From Eustoma russellianum (taxonomy: Eukaryota; Streptophyta; Magnoliopsida; Gentianales; Gentianaceae), in the NCBI GenBank assembly GCA_036186865.1, contig AP025046.1, forward strand, positions 30,818,404 through 30,882,403: DNA of 64,000 nucleotides. The letters run 5' to 3'. The position numbers and the translations under genes are program-made. Numbering within the stretch: position 1 is the first letter of the stretch; each line of letters opens with the position of its first letter. Of the stretch, positions 22,035 through 33,312 are shown piece after piece. Below the pieces are notes generated by a model, which saw nothing but the letters and a program-made list of their open reading frames with translations, was not told the DNA's origin and searched no databases.

Positions 22035-23357
22035 CCCATACCGAATCTTTAACCTCAGACATCAAAGGAATGGCCGTCAACATGGTGTTATCTTCGGACG
22101 TTATTAGTGACGGCATGTATTTAAGAATTAAGTCACAGTCTGAGAGAGGCTCCTCAGCAAAGAGATGTGAAAAATATCTTACAGCCTCCGCTTGAATGTC
22201 ATCTTGTTGTTCCAATATTGTGCCATCCTGTTTGGTTATTTTACATATCATCTGGTGGCATCGCTTACGCTTGACTGTATGATGAAAGAAAGATGTGTTA
22301 GCATCCCCAACCTTCAACCACTTAATGTTTGCCTTTTTTCCAATAGAGATACGCGCGTTTTTGAGCCTATCGCAGCTCAGCCATGTGCTGATGATACACA
22401 GATCGTGTAGAATCCGTAGGGTTAGCATCATAGTCACGTTCTGCACTTTTAACTGTAGTTTCTGCTAGGGAGACCGCGTCAAAGATGTTGCCAAATATAT
22501 CCTTGTTCCATTGATGCAAATCTTTACTCAAAAGAGATAACTTACGATTTAAGCCCCACATGCCACCTACAGTTGGATATGATTGCCATCTATGTATCAC
22601 GAATGAGTCAAAATCAGCATGGGTTGCCCAAACGTCAAGATATCTAAACCGGGATGGAGTTCTTGGGACATCCAAGCCACATGTTAGAAGCAAAGGAGAG
22701 TGATCCGAGGTGGCACGCGAGAGATGTTGAACTTGCATGGATGGAAAGAGATCTATAAGAGAATCCGATTTGAAGAACCGGTCTAATCGTCACCACACTC
22801 GTCCTAGACCTCTTCCATCTGTCCATGTGAAGTATGAGCCTTGAAATTGTATTTCATGTAATTGAAAATGCAGAATAAAATCATTGAAGTCCCTGCAATG
22901 TACGTAAGGATGGCTATGATCTGCCCCTATGTTCATCCAGCGTTCGAAATGTATTAAAGTCACCTCCGAGAAGCCAAGGGATATCTAGTGATGAATGAAA
23001 ATGTCGTAATTCATCCCATAGAATTCTCCGCTGTAGAATTGTATGCTTCCCATAGACCCCTGTAAACCAAAAGCATTGGCCTGTAATACGCCATTGGAAT
23101 TTTACGAAATGATGCTGACTGCCATAATCTTCGTTTTCTCTAGCAAGAAATGTATCCTTCCAAAAAAACCACATTTGATCATTACATACGGATATTGCAT
23201 TAGAGAATCCAAATTGCAACTGATATGATTGTAAGGCACTGGATCGGAGTTTAGGTTCAAGTATAACTAGCAAGTAGACATTATGCTTACGAATTAGTGA
23301 GAGTAGTCTGTGAAATGAACTACGCATTCCTCTAACATTCCATAATAAGAACTTCAT
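22035..23357 (-). pseudogene. LINE-B ORF2 N-terminal part: APE-type endonuclease
   Basis: ORF2 starts at the ATG 23355-23357, overlapping the ORF1 stop as ATGA. The endonuclease domain shows LLWNVRGMRS, the EPKL metal-ligand region, FTGVYG, LLGGDFN and, in another frame, ATSDHSPLLL, the blocks of apurinic-type LINE endonucleases that nick the target. A TAG stops the frame at 22914. A TGA lies near 22790, and the frame shifts again around 22400-22440 before the RT linker (WLKVGDANTSFFH). The domain is dead. Confidence 0.82.
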
Positions 23358-24733
23358 TGGGAAAGAGGATCAAAAGAGTTTGAGATGTGCACGGCACGTA
23401 ACCTGGTCAAGCGGGGAGAAGGCGGCTGAGTTCGTCTATTGGGTCGTGGCCCCTGGCTTAAGTGAGAATCTGGATGTGCATTGGATGCTTGTCCGTCTAA
23501 TTCGACATTTGCTGGATCAATGTTAGCATGATCCATCAAGCCTGCCTCCACTGGATTTTCAGTAGCTCGTGAATCAATATATGCTGCTTCAATTAAGTCG
23601 GCTATTTGATCTGTCGATGTTCGGTCTTGCTCGTCTGAACATGGGTCTGCTTCTGCATCCGAATGGGAATCAAGTGTTGTGGTCTTGTGAAATTCTCCTA
23701 TAATTAAATCATCGACACCTTTCAAACGTGACATATCCTGAATATTGGATATAGTATTGACAGCAATCATATCTGGGGAAGATGGCAATTCATTAATGCA
23801 TTGATCCGGTTGCAATTCTGCAGAATGGTGAGCATCAGATTCTATGATTGGATCTACAGTGGAAGTCCCCACCTTTTTGGGGGTCCAACGTTGCCTCTGT
23901 GTGTTTGTTGATTTCTTTGAAGGCGGAATTTCTGCTGGGGCGCTCTCCTGCAGGCGCGGTTGTGTAGGGTTTTCAGTGCCGCATTAAGCAATTACGTGTC
24001 CGAGTTTGTAGCAGGAGGAGCAGTATTTCGGGAGATCTTCATACTCAACATTCTGCATGATTACGCGAGATGGCGTTTGGATGGATATCCTTTAGGGCAA
24101 TTCTTTGGAGACGTCCAATTCAACACAGACTCGTGCCATTGACGGACGATTCATCGTGGCTGTTGCTGAATCCAGTTTGAGTGGCGTGCCTAGCATTTCC
24201 GCAATTTGAAAGAGCGAATCTTTGCGATGCATGTGAAGAGGTAAACCTGGAAACATGACCCAAATCGGAACCACTGGCACCTCTTTTGTTGGATCGTAAT
24301 CTGGCGTCCATTTTGTAATTCGCATCTGTTTGCCTGAAATAATCCATCCTCTTCTGGAAAAGCATCTGATGTAGTCAAGTTCTTGATCAAAATGAAGAAC
24401 GATATGCGTGGGATCTAAAAGTCCCACCTTTACCGCCCCAACGAAGCCAATTCGATCAATGGCTGAACGAATGGTAGCTAATGGCGGACGACCATACCAA
24501 AATGTGCCTACCAATGTATAACGAAAAGGAGCTGCTAAAGAATTGATTTCTTCTTCTGAGAAAGTGATCATGGGGCTGCCTTTGTATCGCTGAACAGGTT
24601 TCGGCTGGATGGTGGCTGCGGGTGCAAAGAGTGACGCAAAGGAATGCTTGGGTGATGCCGCAACAGCGGCTGCAGAATCAGGCATGGTGGTGAGATGGCT
24701 GGATTGCGGAAAACGGCGATGGGTAGCAGGCAA
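23354..24733 (-). pseudogene. LINE-B ORF1: DUF4283 and zinc knuckle protein
   Basis: The frame runs from ATG 24733 to TGA 23354-23356, about 460 codons, with TAA stops at 24092-24094 and near 23985. The N-terminal half is a DUF4283 domain (FRYTLVGTFWYGRPP, GLLDPTHIVLHF, RITKWTPDYDP, VWVMFPGLPLH-like text, RVCVELDVSKELP). The zinc knuckle CSSCYKLGH is broken by the second stop just before its last Cys. The C-terminal part is acidic and unstructured, ending in ILTRL-like basic text before the ORF2 start. The family role is binding element RNA. Confidence 0.8.
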
Positions 24734-24791
24734 TGTGCGGCGATGGCGGCTACGCCGCCAGCCGAGAAGTTCGCTGCAAGGGCATGGCTGA

Positions 24792-24798
<7 letters not shown>

Positions 24799-24837
<39 letters not shown>
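24799..24837. repeat. (TA)n microsatellite at the 5' edge of LINE-B
   Basis: About twenty TA units directly follow the 5' leader of LINE-B. Comparable tracts border LINE-C and LINE-D. Confidence 0.9.
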
Positions 24838-24840
<3 letters not shown>

Positions 24841-24999
24841 ACCATGAATACTATATATAATAAATCCATATAGTAAACATTTTAGCATTACACAATAAAA
24901 GCTTGTGTAAATAACCAAAATGCCCTTGTCTCTAAAATGACCAAAATACTTTTGGGAACTAAATTTGTCAAATGAAAGCGTAATGGTACTCCATCTTTG

Positions 25000-25011
25000 T
25001 CTTATTCATAT
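25000..25011. repeat. Target site duplication of LINE-C, left (TCTTATTCATAT)
   Basis: The 12-mer TCTTATTCATAT lies directly left of the T-rich tail of LINE-C and again at 31056-31067 on its 5' side. This is a normal length for L1-type target duplications. Confidence 0.8.
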
Positions 25012-25042
25012 TTTTTAATCGAAATTTTATTGATATAAGGCC

Positions 25043-25735
25043 TCACTTATGGCGGAGGAAAACTATATTACACGAGGAGTCATCGTAAGCAAAATGTGAG
25101 TGTAACGAACTAATGATTGCCAGTCTCCAATCGTATATGATATGCCGCATTAAAACCTTACCAAGTAAAACTACCCTTGTGGATAAAACCTTGGCGAAGA
25201 AAAAAACGTACATATTTATATAATTGGAGTGCGTGGACGTGGCAATGTACAATATGAAAGGAAATGTCAGCTTAAAACGTGAACAAATTGCTTCTGCTTG
25301 ATTGAAGTTGCATCTGCTTGTTGATGTTGTAACTGTTGTGTACTCCCAAGCACTCGCATTCATATGATCCATGTGGCAGCAGCCCAGGAAACATGCATGT
25401 GAAGACCAAAAGTTAATGCCATACTTATAGATATGAAATATACCTAGTCTTATGCATTTAAAGGACATATCGGCGTTGTCTGTACTCCATTGGAATACAA
25501 ACAACCAGCAAGTTATGACTGACAGTATTATCAGAATCCACGGCAAAGAGAATCGGGCCTACCCCCGGTGATGCGCATGTTTGCCATCAATATACCTCGC
25601 AACAGCATTAGCCGAGAAAAGTCATAAGTGTAGTAACAATAAAATTGAAGCATGGTATTGCATAAGCAGCAGTAGAATTCACAGTGTACCAGGGCTGCCT
25701 GTATCAAAACCATGATACAGGCAGAGAAAAGCAAT
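25043..25735 (-). other. LINE-C 3' UTR with family-conserved tail
   Basis: It follows the ORF2 stop at 25736. The minus strand near its end carries AGTTTTACTTGGTAAGG, ATGCGGCATATCATATACGA, and TTTTCCTCCGCCATAAGTGAGG before an AATAAAATTTCG and A-rich tail. These match LINE-B closely and LINE-A more distantly. A 167-codon open frame here has no known domain. Confidence 0.6.
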
Positions 25736-28700
25736 CTAGCCATGTTCTGGACGCAAGTATGGAGTTGATAAGTCTGTGAAAATGCATCCTCGGACCACAG
25801 CTGGCAGTTCTGCTGATGCTGTAAAGCTAGTGAAAGTCAGATGTTGCATCGCATAGGATGCCAGATGATGTGATGCTGTATTTGCTTCTCTTGGTGTATG
25901 CCGTAACTCTGATCGCGTGATATGTAAAAAGCTACACAGACGATCCAGATCTGTACGAAGGTCCCCCGTAGTACCGCTGGAGGCTAGTAATTGCTGTATG
26001 GCTAAACAATCAGTCTCAAGAATGAGGTCCGCATGATGGCATGAAAAGTATATAAGTGAATACAACAAAGCTTGTAGTTCTGCTCGCAATGGAGATAATT
26101 TTGGCAAGGCAAATGCTATTGCCATAAAAAAATGCCCTGTAGACTCGCGGACAATGGCTCCTGTTGCAGCATGCTGTTGTCTTGCTACAACATCTACGTT
26201 GAGCTTCAATCTACCTGATGGAGGGAGGTGCCAACATACTATTGAAAGTCGGCGCGAACGAATATTGGGAGACAAACCCGCTGAAATTAAATGTGGGATT
26301 GGAGCAGCAAATTTTTTTCCAAACACTGCCGCACACCAACTGTGGATATCCATACAAATTCTCTCTTCCAATCGATCTTGCTTATTTTGTTCCAATCCAA
26401 AAACAATGCTAGCATATTCCTTCCATATATTCCAGCATATAAAATGAGGTACTACCATTTTCAGCCGACCCTTCATAGATGATGGAGAAGACTGTAGCCA
26501 CCAGCTCATAAGGTGTGAGCGCAATGAGGTATAAGAGTACTGTGGACCATCAATCAACAAAGAATATTTTTGCCATATTGCTGCGGCTATGGGACAATTC
26601 AAAAATAAGTGAGTACTATCACTGTTGTCTCTTCTGCAAAGGGACACTGCGCTGGGAATGAATGCATAAATGTCGATAAGTTCTCTGGTATAGGCAATGC
26701 ACCAAAGCAAAGTTTCCATAAAAACATTTTGCAAGAAGCCGACAGACCTGGCCACCAAATATATCTACAACTTCGCAATGGACGCGCGATTGTCTGCATT
26801 CTTCATATGCACCTTTTAGTGTAAACTGACCATTTGAATCCAGTTGCCATGTAGCACCTGTTGGGCCTATATTTACCCTTTCCTGACAAAAAGCAATGAT
26901 TCTACATATTCTTTTCCACACTGGGGAATCATATAATAGGATTCTGAAATGCATTCGCCTTCCATATTTTTGCTGCATATATGCCGACCATAATGTTGAT
27001 CCTTGATGATATGACCACCAAATTTTACAATCAAAAGATTTTTGTATCGAGTAAAAGGATCTAACACCAATACCACCTTCTGAGACAGGGAAACATAAAT
27101 CTTGCCATGAGCGGCAGTGATGCTTATTTGCCAAAAAAGAATGTACACATTTTCTTTTCTAGCTCGTTTATAACGCTGACTGGCAGCCTCGAGGCTGTTT
27201 AGCTGACCATCCATGCAGTCTTTCGTCAAAGTGCTGTAACAAAGCTGAGCAGTGTGTATTGTGACAGATTCATTCATGTATTGGTGCTCCAAGATAACGC
27301 ATTGGCAATGTAGCGAGCCTCATGCCAAGAGTTGCCGCCGTGCGCTGACCGTTTTTGCTTCCTCCTACCACCACCGAGTTTTTATGGAAATTTACTTGCT
27401 GTCCTGAGGCTTGCTGATACATTTGTAGAAAATAAATGAAACGACATAAATTTCTAGGTGTTGCATTTAAGAAAATTAGTAAGCCATCTGCATATCCCAG
27501 ATGTGATGGCGTTGACACCCTTCCTTCATGAAAACCATATATCCATTGAGCATCCATCAATGCTTTAAATCCTCTGCTAAATCCTTCTGATGCAAGTATG
27601 AATAGAATGAGAGACAGTGGGTCTCCTTGTTTGACACCACAACATGGACTAAAAAATCCACACGGTTTCCCGTTAATTAAAATCGAGCACTTTGTAGCCT
27701 CTAGGTTGTTGAGTATATGTCTTACAAAAAAAGGTTGGAAGGCAATCTTTAACAGCAGCAGGCGTAGATACTCCCAGTTCACTCAGTCAAAGGCCTTAGC
27801 CATATCTAGTTTTACAATTGCACAACCTCCCCTTTGTGGTTTGTCAAGAATATGAACCATTTCTTTGGCCAAAAGAATTTTCTCCGTAATGCCACGTCCT
27901 GGCATAAAGCCCGATTGCTCTGGTGAGATCAATTTGGGTAGCAGCGGAACAAGACGAGTTGCTATCAGGCGCGTTATGACCTTTGATATGAAGTTAGTGA
28001 GACATATTGGTCAAAAACATACAAAAGTGTTTGGCGAAATAACCTTTGGTATCAACGTGATCAACGTAGACGCCATTGTAGTAGGCACCCTTATCCCAAT
28101 GAAAAATTCCTGTACTGCTTTGAGAACATCATGTTGAATGACATCCCAACACCTTCTATAAAAGCGTCCATTGTATCCGTCTGGACCAGCAACACTTGTT
28201 GGACTCAGCATCCATACTGCTTCTTTAACTTCTATTAATTGTGGTATAGCAATCAGGCTCGTATTTTCTGCCTCCGTTATCATTGGATGTAGATATTGTA
28301 GAACATTATCATGATTTGATGTGGCCTCCGACTGAAATATCTCTGAAAAATATCTAACTGCCTCAGCTTGTATATCACTTTCCAACTCATATTCTTGGCC
28401 CTGAACAGATTTTATTCGCACCAACCGCTGTTGTCATCTTTTGTCTTTCGCAATGTTGTGAAAGTAGGCTGTGTTTGCGTCACCTTCCTGCATCCAATGT
28501 ACTCTTGCTTTCTGCTTCCAATATTGGCAAACTCTTGACTGCGCTAATTGTAGAGTAGCCTTTGCTTGATGGTATTTCTCACGATTGTGGTCAGTTGGAC
28601 TAGCATCATAAGTTCTCTTATTCTGCACAACGTTTGATTCTGCTTCTGCTACTGCGTCGAACACATTGCCAAATACCGTTTTATTCCATTGGCGTAGATC

Positions 28701-29532
28701 AATCATGAGACGGCGCAGTTTCATGTAAAATCCACGCATACCTCCCGTGGTAGGGTATGAATGCCAAGAATGCTTCATAAATTGCATAAAGTCTGGATGG
28801 GTCAGCCACACATCCAGAAAACAAAAAGAGTCTGGTCCTGTTACTTGCGTATCACGTCATGTAAGAAATAACGGCACATGGTCTGAAGTATCACGGTTTA
28901 GATGTTGAACCAGTAAAGTGCCAAAGATATCATAAAAAGACGTGGAGCAAAGAATTCTATCAAGTCTTCTACTCACTCTACCAAGACCTCTTCCATCCGA
29001 CCATGTGTATTTGGAACCCTGATATGGCAATTCAACCAAACCTACTGTGTTAATCCATCCGGCAAAATCTGTTGTTTGCCGGACTGTGGGTGCACATGCC
29101 CCATGATGCTCATCCAATGTAGCGAATGTATTAAAGTCTCCGCCTATAATCCAAGGCTCTTGAATGTTAGTCGAAAAGTTTAGCAGATCAGACCACAATT
29201 CCCTATGCGCTGCCATAGTGTGAGGACTGTATACTGCAGTCCACCAAAAGAATTTATCGTAAGGAATCCAGTTAAAACGAAAAAAAATTCCTGTAACCTT
29301 GTTTTGTCTCCAAGTGATTCAGTAATGACGTTGCCCAAAAAATCCAGATATTATCATTAGACGAAACTGCTGCTTTGGTAGACCCTAGCTTTAGTCGAAA
29401 AAATTCTAATTTTGAATCTCGCAACTTAGGTTCAATGATGACAAGTAAATGAATATGATACTGTCGCACCAAATAATGCACATGATTATAGGAGGTGCGC
29501 AATCCCCTTATGTTCCATATTAAGCAGATCAT
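25736..29532 (-). pseudogene. LINE-C ORF2: endonuclease, RT, zf-RVT, RNase H
   Basis: ORF2 starts at ATG 29530-29532. Endonuclease blocks are LIWNIRGLRTS, EPKLR, IIGGDFN and TSDHVPLFL (29532-28857). The linker has DANTAYFHN. RT begins near 28424 (VAGPDGYNGRFYRRCW) and continues at 27782 (GVKQGDPLSLILF). The catalytic motif reads Y-A-D-G at 27483-27494 instead of Y-A-D-D, a second-Asp loss expected to kill polymerase activity. zf-RVT and the post-RT region lie at 27134-26600. RNase H lies at about 26250-25800 (KLNVDVV, RAELQAL, ETDCLAI, REANTASHHLA, with His at the last catalytic position). Many frameshifts split the frame. Confidence 0.85.
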
Positions 29533-30851
29533 GATGGAGACGGGGGCTCCAATCTTGATGAAAATCTGGTAACAATTCCAGATTGTGGTGGACGAGCCAT
29601 ATCTTTTTTCTTTGTGCGATGTCTTTTCTGTGTACAATCTATTATGCCACTCACCACCACCAGATCTAAATTGCGCTCTTCACTATGTTGCATTCTCAAG
29701 GAGAGATCATCAGCTGCGAGCAAAAGATTTTGTGTTCCCTCAAATGTCTGTAATAGATGATCCTCTGTGTTAGAGACATGACCTGATCTCGGAGAGCAAA
29801 TTTGTGTAGTCTGTGGCAAAGGTTCCACAGATGTAGAAATAAGACGTGTTATATCCTATTTGTCAGAAACTTCAAGATCAAAATCAGACACAATATTTGG
29901 CTCTGAGAGGGGTACTGTGACTGTTATTGGGTCTGTAGGCATTTTTCATGTCACATTATCTTCAGCTTCGTCCATGATATCAGTGTCATCTATATTCTTC
30001 TCCATCATCCTATGTGTAGCTGTGGTATTCAAGCTTTTGGGCTGAATGTCAGATATTGTTGAAACACCTTTTTTTGGTGTCCAACGTTGCGGTTGTTTTG
30101 TAGGTGGCTTTGTCAGAATAGGTACTTGAGATACAAGAGTCGCGTCAACATCTTTTGGAGCATCTTTTGTGCATGATCTGTCGGGGTGACCTAAAGTTCT
30201 GCATGTGTCACAGTATGCAAGCAAATTTTCGTATTCAACTGGTTGAAAGAAGTGATGATCAGCACTTTGAATAAACAATTTCTGAGGAAGTTCTTGCGAA
30301 ACATCAATCTCAACACAGATTCTAGCGACTGAAGGTCTCAATAAATTTGTCGTTGCTGTATCTGGACGTAAGGGTGTCCCTACCATTCTCGCTATTTCAA
30401 ACAATGCTTCCTGCTTTTGAAGGTAAATAGGTAGTCCTGGCAGTGATATCCAAACCGGCACAATGGGTACATCTATTTTTGGATCAAAATCATATGTCCA
30501 TTTGGTAACTCTCATGTGATAACCTAGAACTGTCCATGTGCGTCGAGAGATACAACGATAGTAATCTACTTCAGCATCAAAATTCAGCAAAATATGAGTA
30601 GGATCAAGCAATGTGATTTTAACTGCTGCGGAAAATCCAATCTTTTCAAAGCATTTTCGAATGACATCTAACTTACAACGACCATACCAAACCGTTCCTA
30701 CCAGACTATGTTGAAAAGGGGCCGATAATTCTGTTACCTCCTCTCGTGTAAATTTTATTGCAGGAACTCCTTTGAATCTTGTGATTTCGCGAGGAGGGAT
30801 GTGCATTGTTGAAGGTGTGAGAATCGAAGCATATGGTCGTTTTGGATCCAT
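29529..30851 (-). pseudogene. LINE-C ORF1: DUF4283 and zinc knuckle protein
   Basis: ATG 30851 opens a frame that stays open to 29946 (301 codons) and continues in the same frame past a TGA there and a TAG near 29851, to TGA 29529-29531. DUF4283 occupies about residues 25-200 (FQHSLVGTVWYGR, LLDPTHILLNF, RVTKWTYDFDP, VWISLPGLPIYL, RICVEIDVSQELP). A CCHC zinc knuckle follows (YCDTCRTLGHPDRSC). The rest is polar and acidic. The zinc knuckle and DUF4283 are complete here, unlike LINE-B. Only the C-terminal tail is lost to stops. Confidence 0.88.
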
Positions 30852-31055
30852 GACTGATCACCGTAAACGATCGCGAAGTATTTTTGCGTAAAAAATCAAA
30901 CTTTTTAATAATGCTGGATTGCAGAAAAGAATGGGGAGGCAGTATGAGAAGAAGAGTTGAAGATGACAGCGGCTTGATGCCGCCGCCGTCAACGACATCA
31001 GCCATGATTTTTAGAGAAATCGCCCATGAGCGCCGCCACACACGCTACTTCCATT

Positions 31056-31060
31056 TCTTA

Positions 31061-31067
<7 letters not shown>
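31056..31067. repeat. Target site duplication of LINE-C, right (TCTTATTCATAT)
   Basis: Matches 25000-25011. It runs directly into the (TA)n tract. Confidence 0.8.

Positions 31068-31126
<59 letters not shown>
31063..31126. repeat. (TA)n microsatellite between LINE-C and LINE-D
   Basis: About thirty TA units lie between the 5' end of LINE-C and the truncated 5' edge of LINE-D. The last TATA runs straight into the LINE-D codons for IWWK. Confidence 0.9.
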
Positions 31127-31127
<1 letters not shown>

Positions 31128-31441
31128 TGGAAGGGAGTTCTTGCGGCAGCAGGTATTCTTATGGCGGCTTTGGTACAATGCGTTGCCATTTGCAGATAAT
31201 GTTATCCGGTGGGTTGTGGCTTTTCCTACGTGTTGCATTTTTTGCCGAAATGCTGTAGAAAATCAGTTGCATATATTTTATACATGTCTAGAGATATAAT
31301 CCATTTGGCTGCACTTATCCGATCTTTTTGATGTCCCATATCCTACATGTGTAACGTTCCAACAATATCTCTGCGGTTGGTGGTGTAAGGCTCGTATATC
31401 TACTATGATTAGCAATTTGTCAGCCGTGGTTCCCATGCTTG
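31125..31441 (+). pseudogene. LINE-D zf-RVT remnant
   Basis: The frame opens IWWK at the microsatellite edge. It continues through frameshifts with VVAFPTCCIFCRNAVENQLHIF, a zf-RVT Cys cluster, and then LSAVVPML just before the foreign segment. The corresponding text in LINE-B and LINE-C is QLLAVVPS and LKMVVPHF. Confidence 0.65.
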
Positions 31442-31984
31442 CAGCATGAACCGCACGCTGAGCTCGAATTCATCTTAGCGTGGAAAGAAGGGATTAGGGA
31501 GGTGAGTGAAGCAGAAGCAGAGGCCCTCGCCCGAGAGTTTGGTAAGTGTTCAGTGGGAGGACAGGGACCGGAGGTTTTCCTGTATCATAAGAAAAGTCTT
31601 AGAGGCCGTTTTAGAGCGTTTTAAGGCAATTAAAACTCAGACCTTGTATAGAGGGTTATAAACTGGAATATCAGGGTTTAAACAGGAAAAAAAAACAAGC
31701 CCTAAAACAAGAAAGCAAGAACTCATAGCTCGTTAGAACTCATAGCTCATAGCTACAGGAAAGGTAGAACCTCTATTCTATTTCTTCTTCTTTCAGAATC
31801 CAGAAATAGGAGGTTCGATAGGTTCGATAGCTGCATTAGCTGCAGGAAAGGTAGAACCCTCTATTCTCTTTCCTCTTCTTGCAGAATACTGAAAGAGCGG
31901 GTTCGGTAGCACTACTGCTAATCTTACTATCGAGTTCAATTAGCTCCTTTAGCTACATTAACTCAGAACAAAGTAGCTACAAGC
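31442..31984 (+). other. Foreign segment of about 540 bp inside LINE-D
   Basis: The LINE frame stops matching after VVPMLA and resumes at AIWNEYAM. Between them lies sequence of visibly higher GC with a 61-codon open frame (31439-31624, ELEFILAWKEG..EAEALAREFG). There are also two imperfect copies of a roughly 75 bp unit (GGAAAGGTAGAACC..TTCGATAG, near 31755 and 31838). Its texture differs from every neighbour. An organellar origin is one possibility but I do not recognise the sequence. Confidence 0.5.
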
Positions 31985-32675
31985 TATTTGGAACGAATAT
32001 GCTATGATAACATTTGGTGAGGAGGCTTTTTCATTGAGGCGACTCCATGAGCGCATTCGCATGGATATTTTCACATGATGTGCCTCTGTTTCTGGAAAGA
32101 AGTTTGCTGCGTCTCTTCCACATCTAGTTGTCAGTAATTATTCTCCCTCTCTGCGATCAAGACGTGCACATATTGTTAAATGGCATCTGCCTCCAACAGG
32201 TAAATTAAAGTTGAATGTTGACGCAGTAGCAGGTAAGCGTGGCGCTGCGGGGGGTGCAATATTACGTGATGATAAAGGAAATCTCATTTGCGCCATCTCA
32301 TTTTCAGTGCCAATTTTATCTCCGTTGCATGCAGAATTGCAAGCGTTGTTATTGTCAGTGCTCTTCTTTGTTATGGCTGGCTATATGGACTTATATATTG
32401 AAACAGACTGCTTAGCGTTGGTAAGTCTGCTTAATGGCATGATCTCTGTTACTGCAAGATTGGGAAGTGATTATGCTAGAGTCAAGCAATATTTGCAACT
32501 AACGAGAGCAAGAGTGGACTATATTCCAAGGGAAGCTAACTCGGTGGCCCACTTCTTAGCTCAGCATAGTCTCCTGCATTCGAGGACTTCCATCTTTTCA
32601 GCCTGCTCGGATCTTCCACCTATGGTGTGCGGTAGCATGTCCACAGATGTTCATACATCCCATGTTAGACCATAG
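31985..32675 (+). pseudogene. LINE-D RNase H
   Basis: After AIWNEYAMITFGEE and a TGA in the linker (about 32079), the frame 32211-32675 encodes RNase H. Blocks are NVDAVAG, GAILRDDKGN, HAELQALLL, ETDCLALVSL and REANSVAHFLA. Residues D, E and D of the active site are in place and the last position is His, as in the sister copies. The preceding LKLN codons overlap the intact linker GKKFAASLPHL near 32095-32130. The frame ends at a normal-looking terminus (VCGSMSTDVHTSHVRP). Confidence 0.8.
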
Positions 32676-33309
32676 AGATATTGTTGTACGCTACGTTTAT
32701 ATTCCGCCTACATCGTCTTGATGTGGGCGGTCGGGTATGTTTTGTTTCACACATATTTGGTATTCTTTCATCTTATTTTCCGATGCTTACAGCTTTGTTT
32801 TTTCTGGCTGAGGACTATGAACAAATCTGCGGTGATATTTAATGTTCCATGGAGATCTCTGCAGGAGCGTAATATATCAACTGTTGCCCGTACCTTTTTG
32901 GTAACGGGCAACATGGGTACATGTTTCTCCCCTGCCTGCTCTTCTTTGTTTTTCGTTGCATATTGTTGGATGTATAACATGTATCTTTCTGCTCTTCTGA
33001 GGTAAACTCATTACTGCAAAAGCCTTCTTCTGCCAATTGTTTTAGGATGCTGCGGATGTTCGAGTGCTGTTATGCATTGTTCTTATTGGGTTCCCCATGC
33101 GCCAGATTTCATTGCCTTAGACTTGTCTAGCTACAATTTACTACTTAATTGTAGTTTACTTGCTTTCTGTGTTTACATTTGCTTGTATTGTCTTGTTTGG
33201 GAGAGTCTCCCTCCTTAGGTATGCAGTCCATCATGTAACCACGGTATTCCTCCGTCACAAGTGAGGGCATATATTAATAAAATACTCGAACGGTACCGCC
33301 CGTCCTTCA

Positions 33310-33312
<3 letters not shown>

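Larger units (their letters stand above)
16151..24790 (-). mobile_element. LINE-B, near full-length L1-type LINE split by a solo LTR
   Basis: It reads on the minus strand: short 5' leader, ORF1 (DUF4283 and zinc knuckle), ORF2 (endonuclease, RT, zf-RVT, RNase H), 3' UTR, and a TCAAAAAAA tail near 16158. Without the 2,588 bp LTR it is about 6 kb, a full-length size for this type. The 5' edge abuts a (TA)n tract at 24799 and the 3' edge lies in ATATATAT, so it inserted in TA-rich DNA. Several stops and frameshifts make it inactive. Confidence 0.85.
25012..31055 (-). mobile_element. LINE-C, full-length L1-type LINE
   Basis: This 6.04 kb element has a 5' leader, ORF1, ORF2, a 3' UTR and an A-rich tail, bounded by a 12 bp duplication. 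It belongs to the same family as LINE-B by ORF order, ORF1-ORF2 overlap and 3' tail. The 5' edge lies at a (TA)n tract, which separates it head-to-head from LINE-D. Stops, frameshifts and a mutated RT catalytic motif make it inactive. Confidence 0.9.
31125..33310 (+). mobile_element. LINE-D, 5'-truncated L1-type LINE on the plus strand
   Basis: It starts in zf-RVT and runs through RNase H and the 3' UTR. The end carries GGTATTCCTCCGTCACAAGTGAGG and AATAAAAT, the family tail. Both edges abut (TA)n tracts, consistent with insertion into a TA microsatellite. A segment of about 540 bp at 31442-31984 is foreign to the LINE. The tail runs to about 33300. Confidence 0.8.

Noticed and set aside
24568..24918. 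A 116-codon frame with a long IY repeat
   Set aside because: The repeat is translation of the (TA)n tract and the frame runs antisense-shifted over ORF1 of LINE-B.
31442..31984. Assignment of the foreign segment to a plastid or mitochondrial gene
   Set aside because: I compared the 61-codon frame from memory with common organellar proteins and found no match, so origin is left open.
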